Below the pieces are notes generated by a model. That model saw only the letters and a program-made list of their open reading frames with translations, had not been told where the DNA came from and did not search any database. Positions 1 through 8,923 of a stretch of 64,000 nt of DNA are shown in pieces; the first letter of the stretch is position 1; each line of letters starts with the position of its first letter. The translations under genes and the position numbers were made by a program. Origin of the DNA: Pseudomonas sp. UMAB-08 (GTDB taxonomy: Bacteria; Pseudomonadota; Gammaproteobacteria; Pseudomonadales; Pseudomonadaceae); NCBI RefSeq assembly GCF_900095225.1, contig NZ_LT607418.1:74775-138774 (forward strand), in the 5' to 3' direction.

Positions 1-774
1 CAGGTTTTGCCGACGCTGCTCGCTAACAGCGAGATTGGCCTGGACCCACAACGCCTTGAGCGCCAGTTCAATCGCCTGCGCGCCACGTGGCAATTGCCGA
101 CCGATGTCCTCGTGATTGCCACGCGCCAGGGGCCGCGGTTGTTCAGCGATGCCCATTGGCAGGCCCAGAAAGCCCAGGTGCTAGAGCAACTCGCGCGCTT
201 TCATCAACTGGAACCCGACCAATTAGGGCCGGACCGCGATCGCTTGCGTCGATTCGCAGGCATGCCGCTGGACCGACCGACCTTCATCAGCCTGCTCGAC
301 GAATTGCTGGCTGGTGGCGCCATTGCCGCCAGTGGCCCTTGGTTGCATTTACCCGAACACCAGGTGCGTCTGGGCGAAGAAGACGAGGTGCTGTGGCTGC
401 AGCTAAAGCCGCTGTTCGAACAGGCGGGTTTCGACTCGCCCTGGGTCCGCGATCTGGCCAATGCGACTCATCATGACGAAGCGGCCGTGCGCTTACTGCT
501 GCGCAAACTGGCGCGATTGGGGCAGGTGCATCAAGTGGTACGCGACCTGTTTTACACTGAGGCCACTGTGCGCCGACTGGCAGCTATGCTGTTGCAACTG
601 GCTGCAGATAACCCCGTCATCCCGGCAGCCGCGTTTCGCGATGCAGTGGGCATCGGCCGCAAGCGAAGTATCCAGATTCTCGAGTTTTTCGACCGTATTG
701 GCTTGACCCGACGGCTCGGCGACCAGCGCCGTATTCGCCCGGACAATGCCCTGGCACAGAGCCCCGGAGACTGA
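1..774 (+). CDS. selB: Selenocysteine-specific elongation factor SelB, C-terminal part (5' end outside window)
   Basis: SelB is the specialised translation factor that delivers Sec-tRNA to UGA codons carrying a downstream SECIS hairpin. The frame is open from base 1, so the GTPase half lies outside the window. The visible ~257 residues are the C-terminal winged-helix region that binds SECIS RNA: around residues 135-255 there are repeated short winged-helix units ending with IGRKRSIQILEFFDRIG and a basic tail (RRLGDQRRIRP), typical of SelB ends. The selenocysteine tRNA gene lies 6 bp downstream in the same orientation, the usual pseudomonad selA-selB-selC neighbourhood, which supports the call. 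No internal start needs choosing because the gene is cut by the window edge. Confidence 0.9.
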   Translation, partial: QVLPTLLANSEIGLDPQRLERQFNRLRATWQLPTDVLVIATRQGPRLFSDAHWQAQKAQVLEQLARFHQLEPDQLGPDRDRLRRFAGMPLDRPTFISLLDELLAGGAIAASGPWLHLPEHQVRLGEEDEVLWLQLKPLFEQAGFDSPWVRDLANATHHDEAAVRLLLRKLARLGQVHQVVRDLFYTEATVRRLAAMLLQLAADNPVIPAAAFRDAVGIGRKRSIQILEFFDRIGLTRRLGDQRRIRPDNALAQSPGD

Positions 775-780
775 CTTCAA

Positions 781-876
781 GGAAGGCAATCGCGCCCGGT
801 GGCGCGGCCGGGCTTCAAACCCGGTTGGGGACGGCATCCGTTCCCGGGCAGGTTCGACTCCCGCTGCCTTCCGCCA
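781..876 (+). tRNA. selC: tRNA-Sec (anticodon TCA)
   Basis: The sequence folds as a long selenocysteine tRNA: acceptor strand GGAAGGCA pairs with TGCCTTCC before the discriminator G and encoded CCA (874-876). The anticodon stem CCGGG/CCCGG encloses loop CTTCAAA with anticodon TCA at 815-817, and a long variable arm precedes the TTCGACT T-loop. The tRNA reads UGA and is the substrate of SelA and SelB. selC is a classical integration site for genomic islands, but no integrase lies beside it here. Confidence 0.95.
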
Positions 877-905
877 TTTCATCCCGCGTAAACGGAGGAC
901 TCCGA

Positions 906-1805
906 TCAAGGCGTTCTTCGTGTGCGAAAATCCCGAACGATCTCTAGAAATGAACTGAGAATCGGAGAACGGTCATCGGTCCGGTAAATACAACTCAAGT
1001 CGACCTGGGCGTTATCGGGCTCCTCGCTCAGGGCCCGGTAAACCACGCCCGGCAGAGCAAGCACTGAGGCCGACTCAGGCACCAGACAGACGCCAAAGTT
1101 ACTTGCCACCAAGGCCACTCCGGTCACGGTATCCCCCACCTCCTGTGCTACCTGTGGGATGAACCCCGCTTTTTCACACATGCTCATGACTTTATCGACA
1201 AAGTTTGGACGCGAACCCGTGGGAAACAAGATCAATGGATGATTGGCCAGCCAGTGAAACGGGACGATGGTTTCGCGTGCCAAAGGATGATTTTCGTTGA
1301 CTGCCAACAATAGCTTTTCCGTGATAACGAGCTCATTGGAAATGTCGGATGACGGCGTGATAAATCGATTGAAGCCCGCGTCGATTCGACGTTGACGCAA
1401 GGCTTCAATTTGTTCGTCCTTGTTCATGTTGTGCAAAACAATGTTTACGTCTGGATGGGTGTTGCGGAATGCCAATAGCAACTTGGGGATGGTATCCAGA
1501 ATGCCCGAGCCAAAGATCCCTATATCGAGTTTGCCCAGCTTCCCCTGACCGGCTCTCTGCGTGCGCTCGGTTGCCTGCTCAACCACGGAGTGAATATTGC
1601 GGGCTTCAGCGAGGAACAACTCACCGGCCTGAGTCAGCTCCATGCCGCGTGGTGTGCGAATGAATAACTGTACGCCCAACTCATCTTCCAACTGCTGGAT
1701 CTGTCGCGTCAGCGGAGGCTGGGAGATGTGTAAGCGGATGGATGCCCGGCGCATATTCAGTTCCTCCGCAACAGCGATGAAGTAGCGAATATGGCGTAGA
1801 TCCAT
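906..1805 (-). CDS. LysR-type transcriptional regulator, probable regulator of the transport module and lower meta operon
   Basis: This is a LysR-family DNA-binding regulator of 299 residues. The N-terminal winged helix-turn-helix (about residues 1-60; IRYFIAVAEELNMRRAS and SQPPLTRQIQQLEDELG) is followed by a periplasmic-binding-protein-like effector domain (about 90-290). The effector half resembles the CatR/BenM/SalR branch that senses aromatic catabolites. I prefer the ATG at 1803-1805, which has AAAGG about 10 bases upstream; an upstream TTG at 1812-1814 is possible. It is divergent from the DUF1302 gene, and the 406-bp gap holds a perfect palindrome (2057-2073) that fits the T-N11-A LysR box. 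The same box occurs before the lower meta operon at 18334, so it probably controls both. The inducer is not visible from sequence. Confidence 0.85.
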   Translation of the reverse strand: MDLRHIRYFIAVAEELNMRRASIRLHISQPPLTRQIQQLEDELGVQLFIRTPRGMELTQAGELFLAEARNIHSVVEQATERTQRAGQGKLGKLDIGIFGSGILDTIPKLLLAFRNTHPDVNIVLHNMNKDEQIEALRQRRIDAGFNRFITPSSDISNELVITEKLLLAVNENHPLARETIVPFHWLANHPLILFPTGSRPNFVDKVMSMCEKAGFIPQVAQEVGDTVTGVALVASNFGVCLVPESASVLALPGVVYRALSEEPDNAQVDLSCIYRTDDRSPILSSFLEIVRDFRTRRTP

Positions 1806-2211
1806 GTGAGGCAAACCTTTCGGGTGATTGCTCAGTACACGGGAGGCACTGAGGGGAGGCGTTCATGGTATGGGAGTCCCACGCATTCAACTAATAAATT
1901 TTGCCACGATCACGTTGGCTGGTTGAGCGCGCTGAAAGAACCATCAAGCGTGCTCCGTCAATGCTCGATCAGCTGATCCTCCTGATGCCTGTGTTTCACC
2001 ACGGCCCGAACCTGAGTTGGAGACCTTCCACCACGACAAGCCATAACAAGCATAGAGATACCTAATAGGTATCAGATGGGCAGGTTTTTGGTATTGGACG
2101 GTAACCCTCAAGAACAATAGTTTCGTGCACATCGTCTGTCGGTAAGCGCGAAGCCAATGTTCGCGGCGTCAGCACGAAAATTACAAAAACAAAAAAAATC
2201 GAGGAGACGAT
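1806..2211. promoter_or_regulatory. Divergent regulatory region between the LysR gene and the DUF1302 operon
   Basis: No credible gene is present. It holds the LysR dyad at 2057-2073, a second GGTATTG element at 2090-2096, and the GAGGAG ribosome-binding site immediately before 2212. A sigma-54 GG-N10-GC element was not found here, so the operon is probably read by a sigma-70-type holoenzyme activated by LysR. Confidence 0.6.
2057..2073. promoter_or_regulatory. LysR-type operator, perfect 17-bp palindrome
   Basis: GATACCTAATAGGTATC is a perfect palindrome around a central A and contains T-N11-A. It lies between the divergent LysR gene and the DUF1302 gene. The core ATACC-N5-GGTAT followed by CAGA recurs at 18334-18352 upstream of the lower meta operon. 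Confidence 0.7.
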
Positions 2212-3870
2212 ATGGGTAACGATACCTATCAACCAAATGCTTCCTTTCGCTATCGATCAGCCCTGGCACTTGGCGTACTCGCTGGATTGTCGATGAGCAG
2301 TGCAACCTATGCATTTCAGATCGATTCCGGTAATCCAGACGTCCAGATGTCATTGGATAACACCGTAAAATACAGCGCTGCATGGCGGGTTCGCAGTGCA
2401 AACTCCGATGTCGCTGACAATTCAATCGGGGTTCAGGCTAACACTAACGACGGTGACCTTAACTTTGACCGCGGGCTTATTTCCAACCGCCTCGATCTAC
2501 TGTCAGAGTTCGACATCCGCTACAAGCGCAATTTCGGCTTACGCCTCAGTGGCGCAGCCTGGTATGACGATGTCTATAACCAATCCAACGACAACCCAGG
2601 CGCGTTCAATGGCGCGTTGGTGAATTCGCGCTCTGTCAGTTACGACCATTTCACTCACGATACCCGGAAACTGCAGGGGCGTGACGCAGAGATGTTGGAC
2701 TCGTTCGTTTACGGTAGTTTTACCCCCGCGGATATGCAGCTCAACGTCAAGGCCGGTCGTTTTACTCAGCTCTACGGCGAAAGCCTGTTCTTTGGCAGTA
2801 ACGGTATTGCAGCGGCGCAAACGTCGCTCGACTTGATCAAGGCGCTGTCAGTTCCCAACTCTCAGTTCAAGGAAATTCTCAGGCCAATCGATCAACTCTC
2901 TGGGCAATTGCAGATCAATTCAAGCGTGTCCGTTGGCGCCTATTACCAGTTGGAATGGCGCAAAAGCCGTTTGCCCGCCGCAGGCAGTTACTTCAGTTTT
3001 GCCGACTTCATTGATGACGGCGGTGAGTCGCTAATCATGGGGCCGGGGGTCTCGTTCTCGCGGGGGCATGATATCGATGCCAAAAACTCGGGGCAGGGCG
3101 GCGTCCAACTCAAGTTTAGTGCTGGCGATGTGGAATACGGTATTTACGCGGCGCAGTTCCACGACAAGATGCCTCAGTTCTATGTTCACCCTGATACCGG
3201 TTCTTACGAGGAGGTCTTCGCCGAGAATATCCGTACGATAGGCGCTAGTTTTAGTACCTTGGTCGGTGAAGCCAACATCGCTGGTGAAGTTTCTTTCCGT
3301 AGCAACATGCCGTTGGTAGCCTCCGGGAATACGGTGATCGTGCCCGCCAGCCTGGGCGCAAATGGCGACAGCAGAGCAGCCTTCCCTGTGGGCCGCACTC
3401 TGCATGCTAACTTGTCAGCCATTGATGTTTTGGCGGCTACGCCGTTTTGGGATGGCGCCTCCGTTATCGGTGAACTTGCCTTTAACCGACTCTTGAGTGT
3501 CACTGAAAATCGAGATCAGTTGGACCCTTCGGCAACGCGTGATGCAAGTGCGCTGCAATTCATCTTCACGCCCGAATATTTTCAGGTTGCTCCAGGACTG
3601 GATCTACAGGCTCCAATCGGTGTGAGCTACGGGATTTCTGGCCGATCTGCAGTCAACGGCGTGCTAATGCCCTCAGAGCATGGTGGCAACGTCACCGTTG
3701 GGTTGAAAGGTGATTACATGAAAACCTGGCAGACCAGCCTCAACTACACGCATTACTACGGGCCTGCTGGCTCGGTTATCAAGTACGACACCAGCGTACC
3801 CGAACTCTCTTACCAGAACTTCCACGGCGACCGTGATTTCATTTCGTTGTCGGTTCAACGCACTTTTTAA
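2212..3870 (+). CDS. DUF1302 family outer-membrane protein
   Basis: A 552-residue secreted protein of the DUF1302 family, which in pseudomonads accompanies DUF1329 and RND genes in clusters for hydrophobic aromatics, terpenes and steroids. A signal peptide is visible (hydrophobic ALALGVLAGLSMSSA, likely cleaved after ATYA, about residue 35). The mature part is rich in alternating aromatic/polar strands and ends with LSVQRTF, a terminal Phe typical of beta-barrel outer-membrane proteins. The start ATG has a strong GAGGAGACGAT leader. It is the first gene of the operon and probably forms a channel or binding surface for the hydrophobic substrate; that role is inferred from context, since the family has no settled biochemical function. 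Confidence 0.8.
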   Translation: MGNDTYQPNASFRYRSALALGVLAGLSMSSATYAFQIDSGNPDVQMSLDNTVKYSAAWRVRSANSDVADNSIGVQANTNDGDLNFDRGLISNRLDLLSEFDIRYKRNFGLRLSGAAWYDDVYNQSNDNPGAFNGALVNSRSVSYDHFTHDTRKLQGRDAEMLDSFVYGSFTPADMQLNVKAGRFTQLYGESLFFGSNGIAAAQTSLDLIKALSVPNSQFKEILRPIDQLSGQLQINSSVSVGAYYQLEWRKSRLPAAGSYFSFADFIDDGGESLIMGPGVSFSRGHDIDAKNSGQGGVQLKFSAGDVEYGIYAAQFHDKMPQFYVHPDTGSYEEVFAENIRTIGASFSTLVGEANIAGEVSFRSNMPLVASGNTVIVPASLGANGDSRAAFPVGRTLHANLSAIDVLAATPFWDGASVIGELAFNRLLSVTENRDQLDPSATRDASALQFIFTPEYFQVAPGLDLQAPIGVSYGISGRSAVNGVLMPSEHGGNVTVGLKGDYMKTWQTSLNYTHYYGPAGSVIKYDTSVPELSYQNFHGDRDFISLSVQRTF

Positions 3871-3903
3871 GTTCGAATTTTTTCCCGCTTGAGGGGTACC
3901 ACA

Positions 3904-5259
3904 ATGTATAAGAAAACCGTTTTATGGGCGGCTTTGGTTGCCGGCTTTATAACCACGCAGATGGCACAGGCTGCCGTGAGCGCAGACGAAGCTGCGCACC
4001 TTAAAAACAGCCTGACACCGCTCGGCGGAGAGATGTCGGCAAATAAGGACGGCAGTATCCCGGCCTGGAGCGGAATCAAAGCGTTGTCGGCGTCCAGTGA
4101 GAAAGTCGGTGATATCCCCGTTAAGTTGTTTGCGGATGAGAAACCACTGGTCAAAGTGACGGCGCAAAACATGGGGTCGTACGCGGATAAATTGTCCGAA
4201 GGCACTCAAGCGTTGCTGAAAAAGTACCCTGATACTTTTCGCCTGGATGTTTACCCCACTCATCGCACGGCGGCAGCGCCGCAGTATGTCTATGACAATA
4301 CGATGAAAAATGCCACCCAGTGCAAGGTTCAAGACAATGGCATGTCCTTGCAGGGTTGCTATGGCGGCGTGCCGTTCCCGATTCCAAAATCAGGTGTTGA
4401 GGCTATTTGGAACCACCTGTTGCGCGTCGAAAGTGAAGCCACTGAAGTCTCCAACTTCAAAAACATCATTCTGACTTCCGATGGCTCGCGGGCCATGGCG
4501 ACAATGAATGATCAATCCAACCAATACCCGTATTACTACAAGGATGGTTCGGCAGACAAGTGGAGCGGTGAGTACTTCCTGCAGCGTTTCAGCACCATTG
4601 CGCCGCCCTTCAAGGCCGGGGAGTCTCTGGTATTTCGCGACAGTACTAACCTCAGTCAGGCACGTCAGGCATGGCAGTACCTGGTCGGCCAGCGTCGTGT
4701 GCGCCGAGCACCGACAGTGGCGTATGACACGCCTGACTTCGTGGCGTCAGGTGCGAACTACTTCGATGAAGTCATGGGCTTGATGGGGCATGTCGACCGC
4801 TATGACTGGAAGTTGGTGGGTAAGCGGGAGATGTACGTACCTTACAACACCAATGAAGTGGTCACCGCTTCGCTGGATCAGGCCTACGGCAAGCACCATT
4901 TGAACCCTGACAAGGTGCGCTGGGAACTGCACCGCGTGTGGGAAGTGGAGGCAACAGTCGCTGCGGGTAAGCGTCATGCGGTGCCCAAGCGTCGTTACTA
5001 CCTCGACGAAGACTCCTGGATGGTACTGCTGATGGATGGCTATGACAGTGAAGGCAAGCTGTGGCGTACCACTCAAGTGACGCCGTTCGTGTTGCCATCC
5101 GTGCCGATGCTGGAACTCAAGCCTGCGCATGTATTCAACTTGCAGGCCAATACCATGAGCTCATCGCAGTCACTTAACGAGGCCATGTTCCATGTGGTCG
5201 GACGCAAGCCCGAGACCTACTTCACCGGCGACTCGGTGGGTGCCGAAGGCGTACGTTAA
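3904..5259 (+). CDS. DUF1329 domain periplasmic/outer-membrane-associated protein
   Basis: A DUF1329 protein of 451 residues from the ATG at 3904, which follows a GAGGGG ribosome-binding site; an in-frame TTG at 3889 lies within that leader and is less likely. The N-terminus is a signal peptide (YKKTVLWAALVAGFITTQMAQA, cleavage after AQA). DUF1329 resembles LolB/LolA-like lipid-binding folds, and such genes nearly always follow a DUF1302 gene, as here (33-bp gap). The pair probably works in the envelope with the RND protein at 6507 to move hydrophobic phenols or related lipids-like molecules. The direction of transport is unknown. Confidence 0.8.
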   Translation: MYKKTVLWAALVAGFITTQMAQAAVSADEAAHLKNSLTPLGGEMSANKDGSIPAWSGIKALSASSEKVGDIPVKLFADEKPLVKVTAQNMGSYADKLSEGTQALLKKYPDTFRLDVYPTHRTAAAPQYVYDNTMKNATQCKVQDNGMSLQGCYGGVPFPIPKSGVEAIWNHLLRVESEATEVSNFKNIILTSDGSRAMATMNDQSNQYPYYYKDGSADKWSGEYFLQRFSTIAPPFKAGESLVFRDSTNLSQARQAWQYLVGQRRVRRAPTVAYDTPDFVASGANYFDEVMGLMGHVDRYDWKLVGKREMYVPYNTNEVVTASLDQAYGKHHLNPDKVRWELHRVWEVEATVAAGKRHAVPKRRYYLDEDSWMVLLMDGYDSEGKLWRTTQVTPFVLPSVPMLELKPAHVFNLQANTMSSSQSLNEAMFHVVGRKPETYFTGDSVGAEGVR

Positions 5260-5274
5260 ATCACGCGTTTGCAG

Positions 5275-5308
5275 TGTCGCCACTGAGCCCCCAGTCCCAG
5301 TGGCGACA
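5275..5308 (+). terminator. Strong hairpin after the DUF1329 gene, possible attenuator
   Basis: TGTCGCCACTG (5275-5285) pairs perfectly with CAGTGGCGACA (5298-5308), an 11-bp stem with a 12-base loop. A T-run follows only after about 15 bases (near 5323), so it may be a partial terminator or mRNA stabiliser that lowers expression of the RND half of the operon relative to the two envelope genes. Confidence 0.55.
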
Positions 5309-5391
5309 GTCTCTCCTCATCATTTTTTTGCCTCATCGATGCAGCGCTTGACGCTGAGATCCGGGCAGAAGGATGTATTCGAGTACGTCAG

Positions 5392-6507
5392 ATGCACATG
5401 TTGAATGCGCTCAAAAGGTGGATGGCTGTTGCCGTCGCCGCACTTTGTTTTTCCTGCCAGACCAATCTTTGCGTTGCAGCAGGCCAATCGGTCGTGCCCG
5501 ATGTGCTCGACCTTCCTGCACAACAGAACACACGGGCACGCCAGGGTTTGTTACTGGCCGTGGCCCAGGCAGGCCAGCGTCTGGTTGCTGTTGGCGAGCG
5601 CGGCAGCGTACTGCTTTCCGACGACGCGGGGCATTCATGGCGCCAAGCCAGGAGCGTGCCGGTGAGCGTGCTGCTGACCGATGTGGACTTCCCAACGCCA
5701 ACCCAAGGTTGGGCGGTGGGGCACAGTGGTGTGGTCTTGCACAGCAGCGATGCCGGCGAAACCTGGCAGCGTCAGCTTGACGGCCAGAAAGTCGCGCAGG
5801 TGATTCTCGACGATGCCCGTCAGCGCGCCGATGCCGGCCAAGAGGGCGCTGCCGCAGAGGTGCGGAGTGCCGGGTTTCTGGTCAGCGATGGTCCGGACAA
5901 GCCTTTTTTGAGCGTGCGGTTTAGTGATGAGCAGCATGGCTATGTGGTGGGTGCTTACGGCATAGCGCTGACTACTGCCAATGGCGGCCAAAGCTGGCAG
6001 TCGCTGGTTGGACGAATCCCTAACCCGCGCGGCAAACACCTCTATCAGGTGCAGATCAATAATCAACAATTGCTGATTGCCGGTGAGCAAGGCGTCTTGT
6101 TTCGCTCAATAGATGGTGGCAACCATTTCAGTGAGATCTCCACCCCCTACAAAGGCACCTTCTTCGGTGTGCTGAAACTCGATGGCGATGCGCTGTTGGC
6201 CTACGGTCTACGCGGCAATGCCTGGCGCAGTCCGGATCACGGGGCCAGTTGGCAGCGGGTAGCACCGGAGCAATCGGTGACACTTACCGCCGCAAAACGA
6301 CTCCACGACGGTTCTTTGCTGCTCGCTGACGAAAGTGGACGACTGCTTCGCAGTACTGACGACGGCCGCAGTTTTGTGGCTCTCAAAACCCAAACGCAAG
6401 CCGGGCTCAGCGGTGTCGTCGAGTCAGCGGAGGGTGCTCTGATCATTTTCGGTGCGCGCGGGTTGTCCCGGATTGAGCCGGGTACATTAGTTTCGGGAGT
6501 TCAATAA
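5392..6507 (+). CDS. YCF48/BNR-repeat periplasmic protein
   Basis: A 371-residue beta-propeller-like protein related to YCF48/Hcf136 (photosystem II stability factor-like) and BNR/sialidase repeats. A signal sequence is visible (WMAVAVAALCFSCQTNLCVAA). Repeats with the signature S-x-D-x-G-x-x-W occur several times (LSDDAGHSWRQ, SSDAGETWQR, TTANGGQSWQS, SPDHGASWQR, STDDGRSF), consistent with a seven-bladed propeller. Such proteins are commonly encoded immediately before RND genes of this type; the stop codon overlaps the RND start (TAATG at 6505-6509), implying coupled translation and a shared complex. Its exact role, perhaps assembly or scaffolding of the transporter, is inferred. Confidence 0.75.
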   Translation: MHMLNALKRWMAVAVAALCFSCQTNLCVAAGQSVVPDVLDLPAQQNTRARQGLLLAVAQAGQRLVAVGERGSVLLSDDAGHSWRQARSVPVSVLLTDVDFPTPTQGWAVGHSGVVLHSSDAGETWQRQLDGQKVAQVILDDARQRADAGQEGAAAEVRSAGFLVSDGPDKPFLSVRFSDEQHGYVVGAYGIALTTANGGQSWQSLVGRIPNPRGKHLYQVQINNQQLLIAGEQGVLFRSIDGGNHFSEISTPYKGTFFGVLKLDGDALLAYGLRGNAWRSPDHGASWQRVAPEQSVTLTAAKRLHDGSLLLADESGRLLRSTDDGRSFVALKTQTQAGLSGVVESAEGALIIFGARGLSRIEPGTLVSGVQ

Positions 6508-8906
6508 TGAATCATGCGCAGCGTATTCCCTCGGAAGCTGTCATAAGCGACCTGCAGGCGTTCGATAAACAATCAGGAACACTCTGTGAGCGGTTGCTGT
6601 TCAATAACCGCATAGTCATCGTTGCACTGTGTTTGTTCATCACGCTGGTGCTGGGTTACCAGGCGCGTGGGTTGTCGCTCAATGCTGCGTTCGAGAAGAT
6701 GATTCCGACCGGTCATCCCTACATCGTCAACTTCCTGGAGAACCGCAAGCAGCTGTCGGGCATGGGCAACACTCTGCGCATCGCGGTTGAATCTAAAAGC
6801 GGCACTATTTTCGATGCTGAGTATCTGGAAACGGTACGCAAGCTCAGCGATGAAGTCTTCCTGCTGCCGGGTGTCGATCGCCCTTACATGAAGTCAGTGT
6901 GGGCGCCTTCGGTACGGTGGACTGGCGTGACCGAAGAAGGTTTGGACGGCGGCCCGGTTATCCCGGATGACTATGATGGTTCTGCACCAAGCCTTGAGCA
7001 GGTACGAATCAACGTGGAGCGCTCCGGTGAGGTTGGCCAGTTGGTGGCGGCGAACTACAAGTCGAGCATCGTGTTGGTTCCCCTTCAGGAAAAAGTTTCT
7101 GAAACCGGCGAGCGGATTGACTATCACGCACTCTCCCAGCGCGTTGAAGAATTGCGCGCCAAGTACGAGTCGGACAACATTGCGATTCACATTACTGGCT
7201 TCGCCAAGGTCGTGGGCGACCTGATTGATGGCCTGAGACAGGTTCTGGTTTTCTTTGCCGCAGCCATCGTTATCTGCACCGCGGTACTTTTTTGGTACAC
7301 CCGCTGCCTGCGTAGCACCTTGTTGGTGGTGTTCTGCTCGATGGTCGCGGTGGTATGGCTGCTGGGTCTTTTACCTACGCTTGGTTACGAGCTGGATCCC
7401 TATTCGGTTCTGGTGCCTTTTCTGGTGTTCGCTATTGGCATGAGCCACGGTGCCCAGAAGATGAATGGCATCATGCAGGACGTCGGGCGTGGAACACACC
7501 GATGGGTAGCTGCGCGCTATACCTTCCGACGCTTGTTCCTGGCGGGCATGACAGCGTTGCTGGCCGACGCGGTCGGTTTCGCGGTGTTGATGGTGATTGA
7601 CATCCAGGTGATACGGGACCTGGCCGTTACGGCGAGCATCGGTGTTGCTGTGCTGATTTTCACTAACCTGGTGCTGCTGCCAATCCTGCTTTCTTACACG
7701 GGAGTCAGTCCCGCCGCTGCGAAGCGCAGCCTCAAGGCAGAGCTGTTGGAAAGCAACGACACGCAGCACAGGAAGCATCCATTCTGGGCGTTCCTCGACC
7801 TGTTTACGCGGCGTTTCTGGGCGACCGTGGCCGTCGCCGTGGGCCTGGCTTTAGGCATCATCGGTCTGATGGTGAGCTCCCATCTGAAAATTGGCGATAC
7901 CGATCCTGGCGCACCGGAGCTGCGTGCGGATTCGCGCTACAACCTTGATAACGCCTTTATGGTCGACAACTATGCGGCGAGCAGTGATGTGTTCATCATC
8001 ATGGTCAAGACGCCGCAATACGCGTGTGCTCACTACAGCACGCTGATGGCTGTCGATGCGCTGTCGCGTGAATTGCAGAAACTTCCTGGCGTCGAGGCCA
8101 TCAGTTCGCTGGCAGGTATTGCCAAGGTGGCTAACGCCGGGATGAACGAAGGCAGTCTCAAATGGTTTGAGGTGCCACGTTCGCAAGACATGCTCAATGC
8201 CATCATTACCCGCGCCCCGCGTGAGATGTTCAACCAGAACTGCGACCTGCTCACGGTGTATGCCTACCTCAAGGACCATAAAGCCGACACCTTGACCAGT
8301 GTGGTCGGCGTGGTGGAGGAGTTCGCGGCTAAATACGACAGCGATGAGGTCCGTTTTCTCAATGCAGCGGGCAACGCCGGCATAGAGGCCGCCACCAATA
8401 TAGTGGTGAAAAAAGCCAACGTTCAAATGCTGTTCCTGGTCTACGCAGCGGTGATCGTGCTGGCGTTCATTACCTTTCGCTCATGGCGTGCCGTTGTCTG
8501 TGCGGTGGTGCCGCTGATGATTACCTCAGTACTGTGTGAAGCGTTGATGGTATGGCTGAATATCGGCGTCAAGGTCGCCACTTTGCCAGTGATCGCCCTC
8601 GGGGTGGGTATAGGGGTGGACTACGCGCTGTACGTGATGACCGTGACGCTGGCGCGGATGAAGGAGGGCATGTCGCTCTCGGAGGCTTACTACAAAGCGT
8701 TGATCTTCACCGGCAAGGTGGTGGTGTTAACCGGTATCACCTTGGGGATTGCGGTAGCGACATGGGTCTGGTCGCCGATCAAGTTCCAGGCTGACATGGG
8801 TATTTTGCTGGCGTTCATGTTCGTCTGGAACATGCTCGGAGCGCTGATCTTGCTACCTGCGCTCGCCCACTTTCTGTTGAAGCCCAAGCAGGGCGTTGCG
8901 ATCTGA
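6507..8906 (+). CDS. RND family transporter (MMPL-type) of the hydrophobic-compound module
   Basis: A 799-residue RND-superfamily membrane protein with the two-fold repeat of the family: a first membrane helix near residues 30-50, an extracytoplasmic loop to about 240, five helices to about 405, then helix 7 near 435, a second loop, and a final helical bundle about 640-790. The repeated segments [17 protein letters not shown] and [18 protein letters not shown] are the paired helix-4/helix-10 regions that carry proton-relay acidic residues in this family. It resembles MmpL/HpnN-like proteins rather than the tripartite AcrB type, and no periplasmic adaptor or TolC gene is nearby. It is translationally coupled to the YCF48 gene and probably moves hydrophobic substrate or lipid between membranes together with the DUF1302/DUF1329 proteins. 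Confidence 0.85.
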   Translation: MNHAQRIPSEAVISDLQAFDKQSGTLCERLLFNNRIVIVALCLFITLVLGYQARGLSLNAAFEKMIPTGHPYIVNFLENRKQLSGMGNTLRIAVESKSGTIFDAEYLETVRKLSDEVFLLPGVDRPYMKSVWAPSVRWTGVTEEGLDGGPVIPDDYDGSAPSLEQVRINVERSGEVGQLVAANYKSSIVLVPLQEKVSETGERIDYHALSQRVEELRAKYESDNIAIHITGFAKVVGDLIDGLRQVLVFFAAAIVICTAVLFWYTRCLRSTLLVVFCSMVAVVWLLGLLPTLGYELDPYSVLVPFLVFAIGMSHGAQKMNGIMQDVGRGTHRWVAARYTFRRLFLAGMTALLADAVGFAVLMVIDIQVIRDLAVTASIGVAVLIFTNLVLLPILLSYTGVSPAAAKRSLKAELLESNDTQHRKHPFWAFLDLFTRRFWATVAVAVGLALGIIGLMVSSHLKIGDTDPGAPELRADSRYNLDNAFMVDNYAASSDVFIIMVKTPQYACAHYSTLMAVDALSRELQKLPGVEAISSLAGIAKVANAGMNEGSLKWFEVPRSQDMLNAIITRAPREMFNQNCDLLTVYAYLKDHKADTLTSVVGVVEEFAAKYDSDEVRFLNAAGNAGIEAATNIVVKKANVQMLFLVYAAVIVLAFITFRSWRAVVCAVVPLMITSVLCEALMVWLNIGVKVATLPVIALGVGIGVDYALYVMTVTLARMKEGMSLSEAYYKALIFTGKVVVLTGITLGIAVATWVWSPIKFQADMGILLAFMFVWNMLGALILLPALAHFLLKPKQGVAI

Positions 8907-8923
8907 CCGGCGAGAAGGGTGCA

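Noticed and set aside
746..958. Small frame over selC
   Set aside because: It reads across the tRNA gene, which is clearly the functional product.
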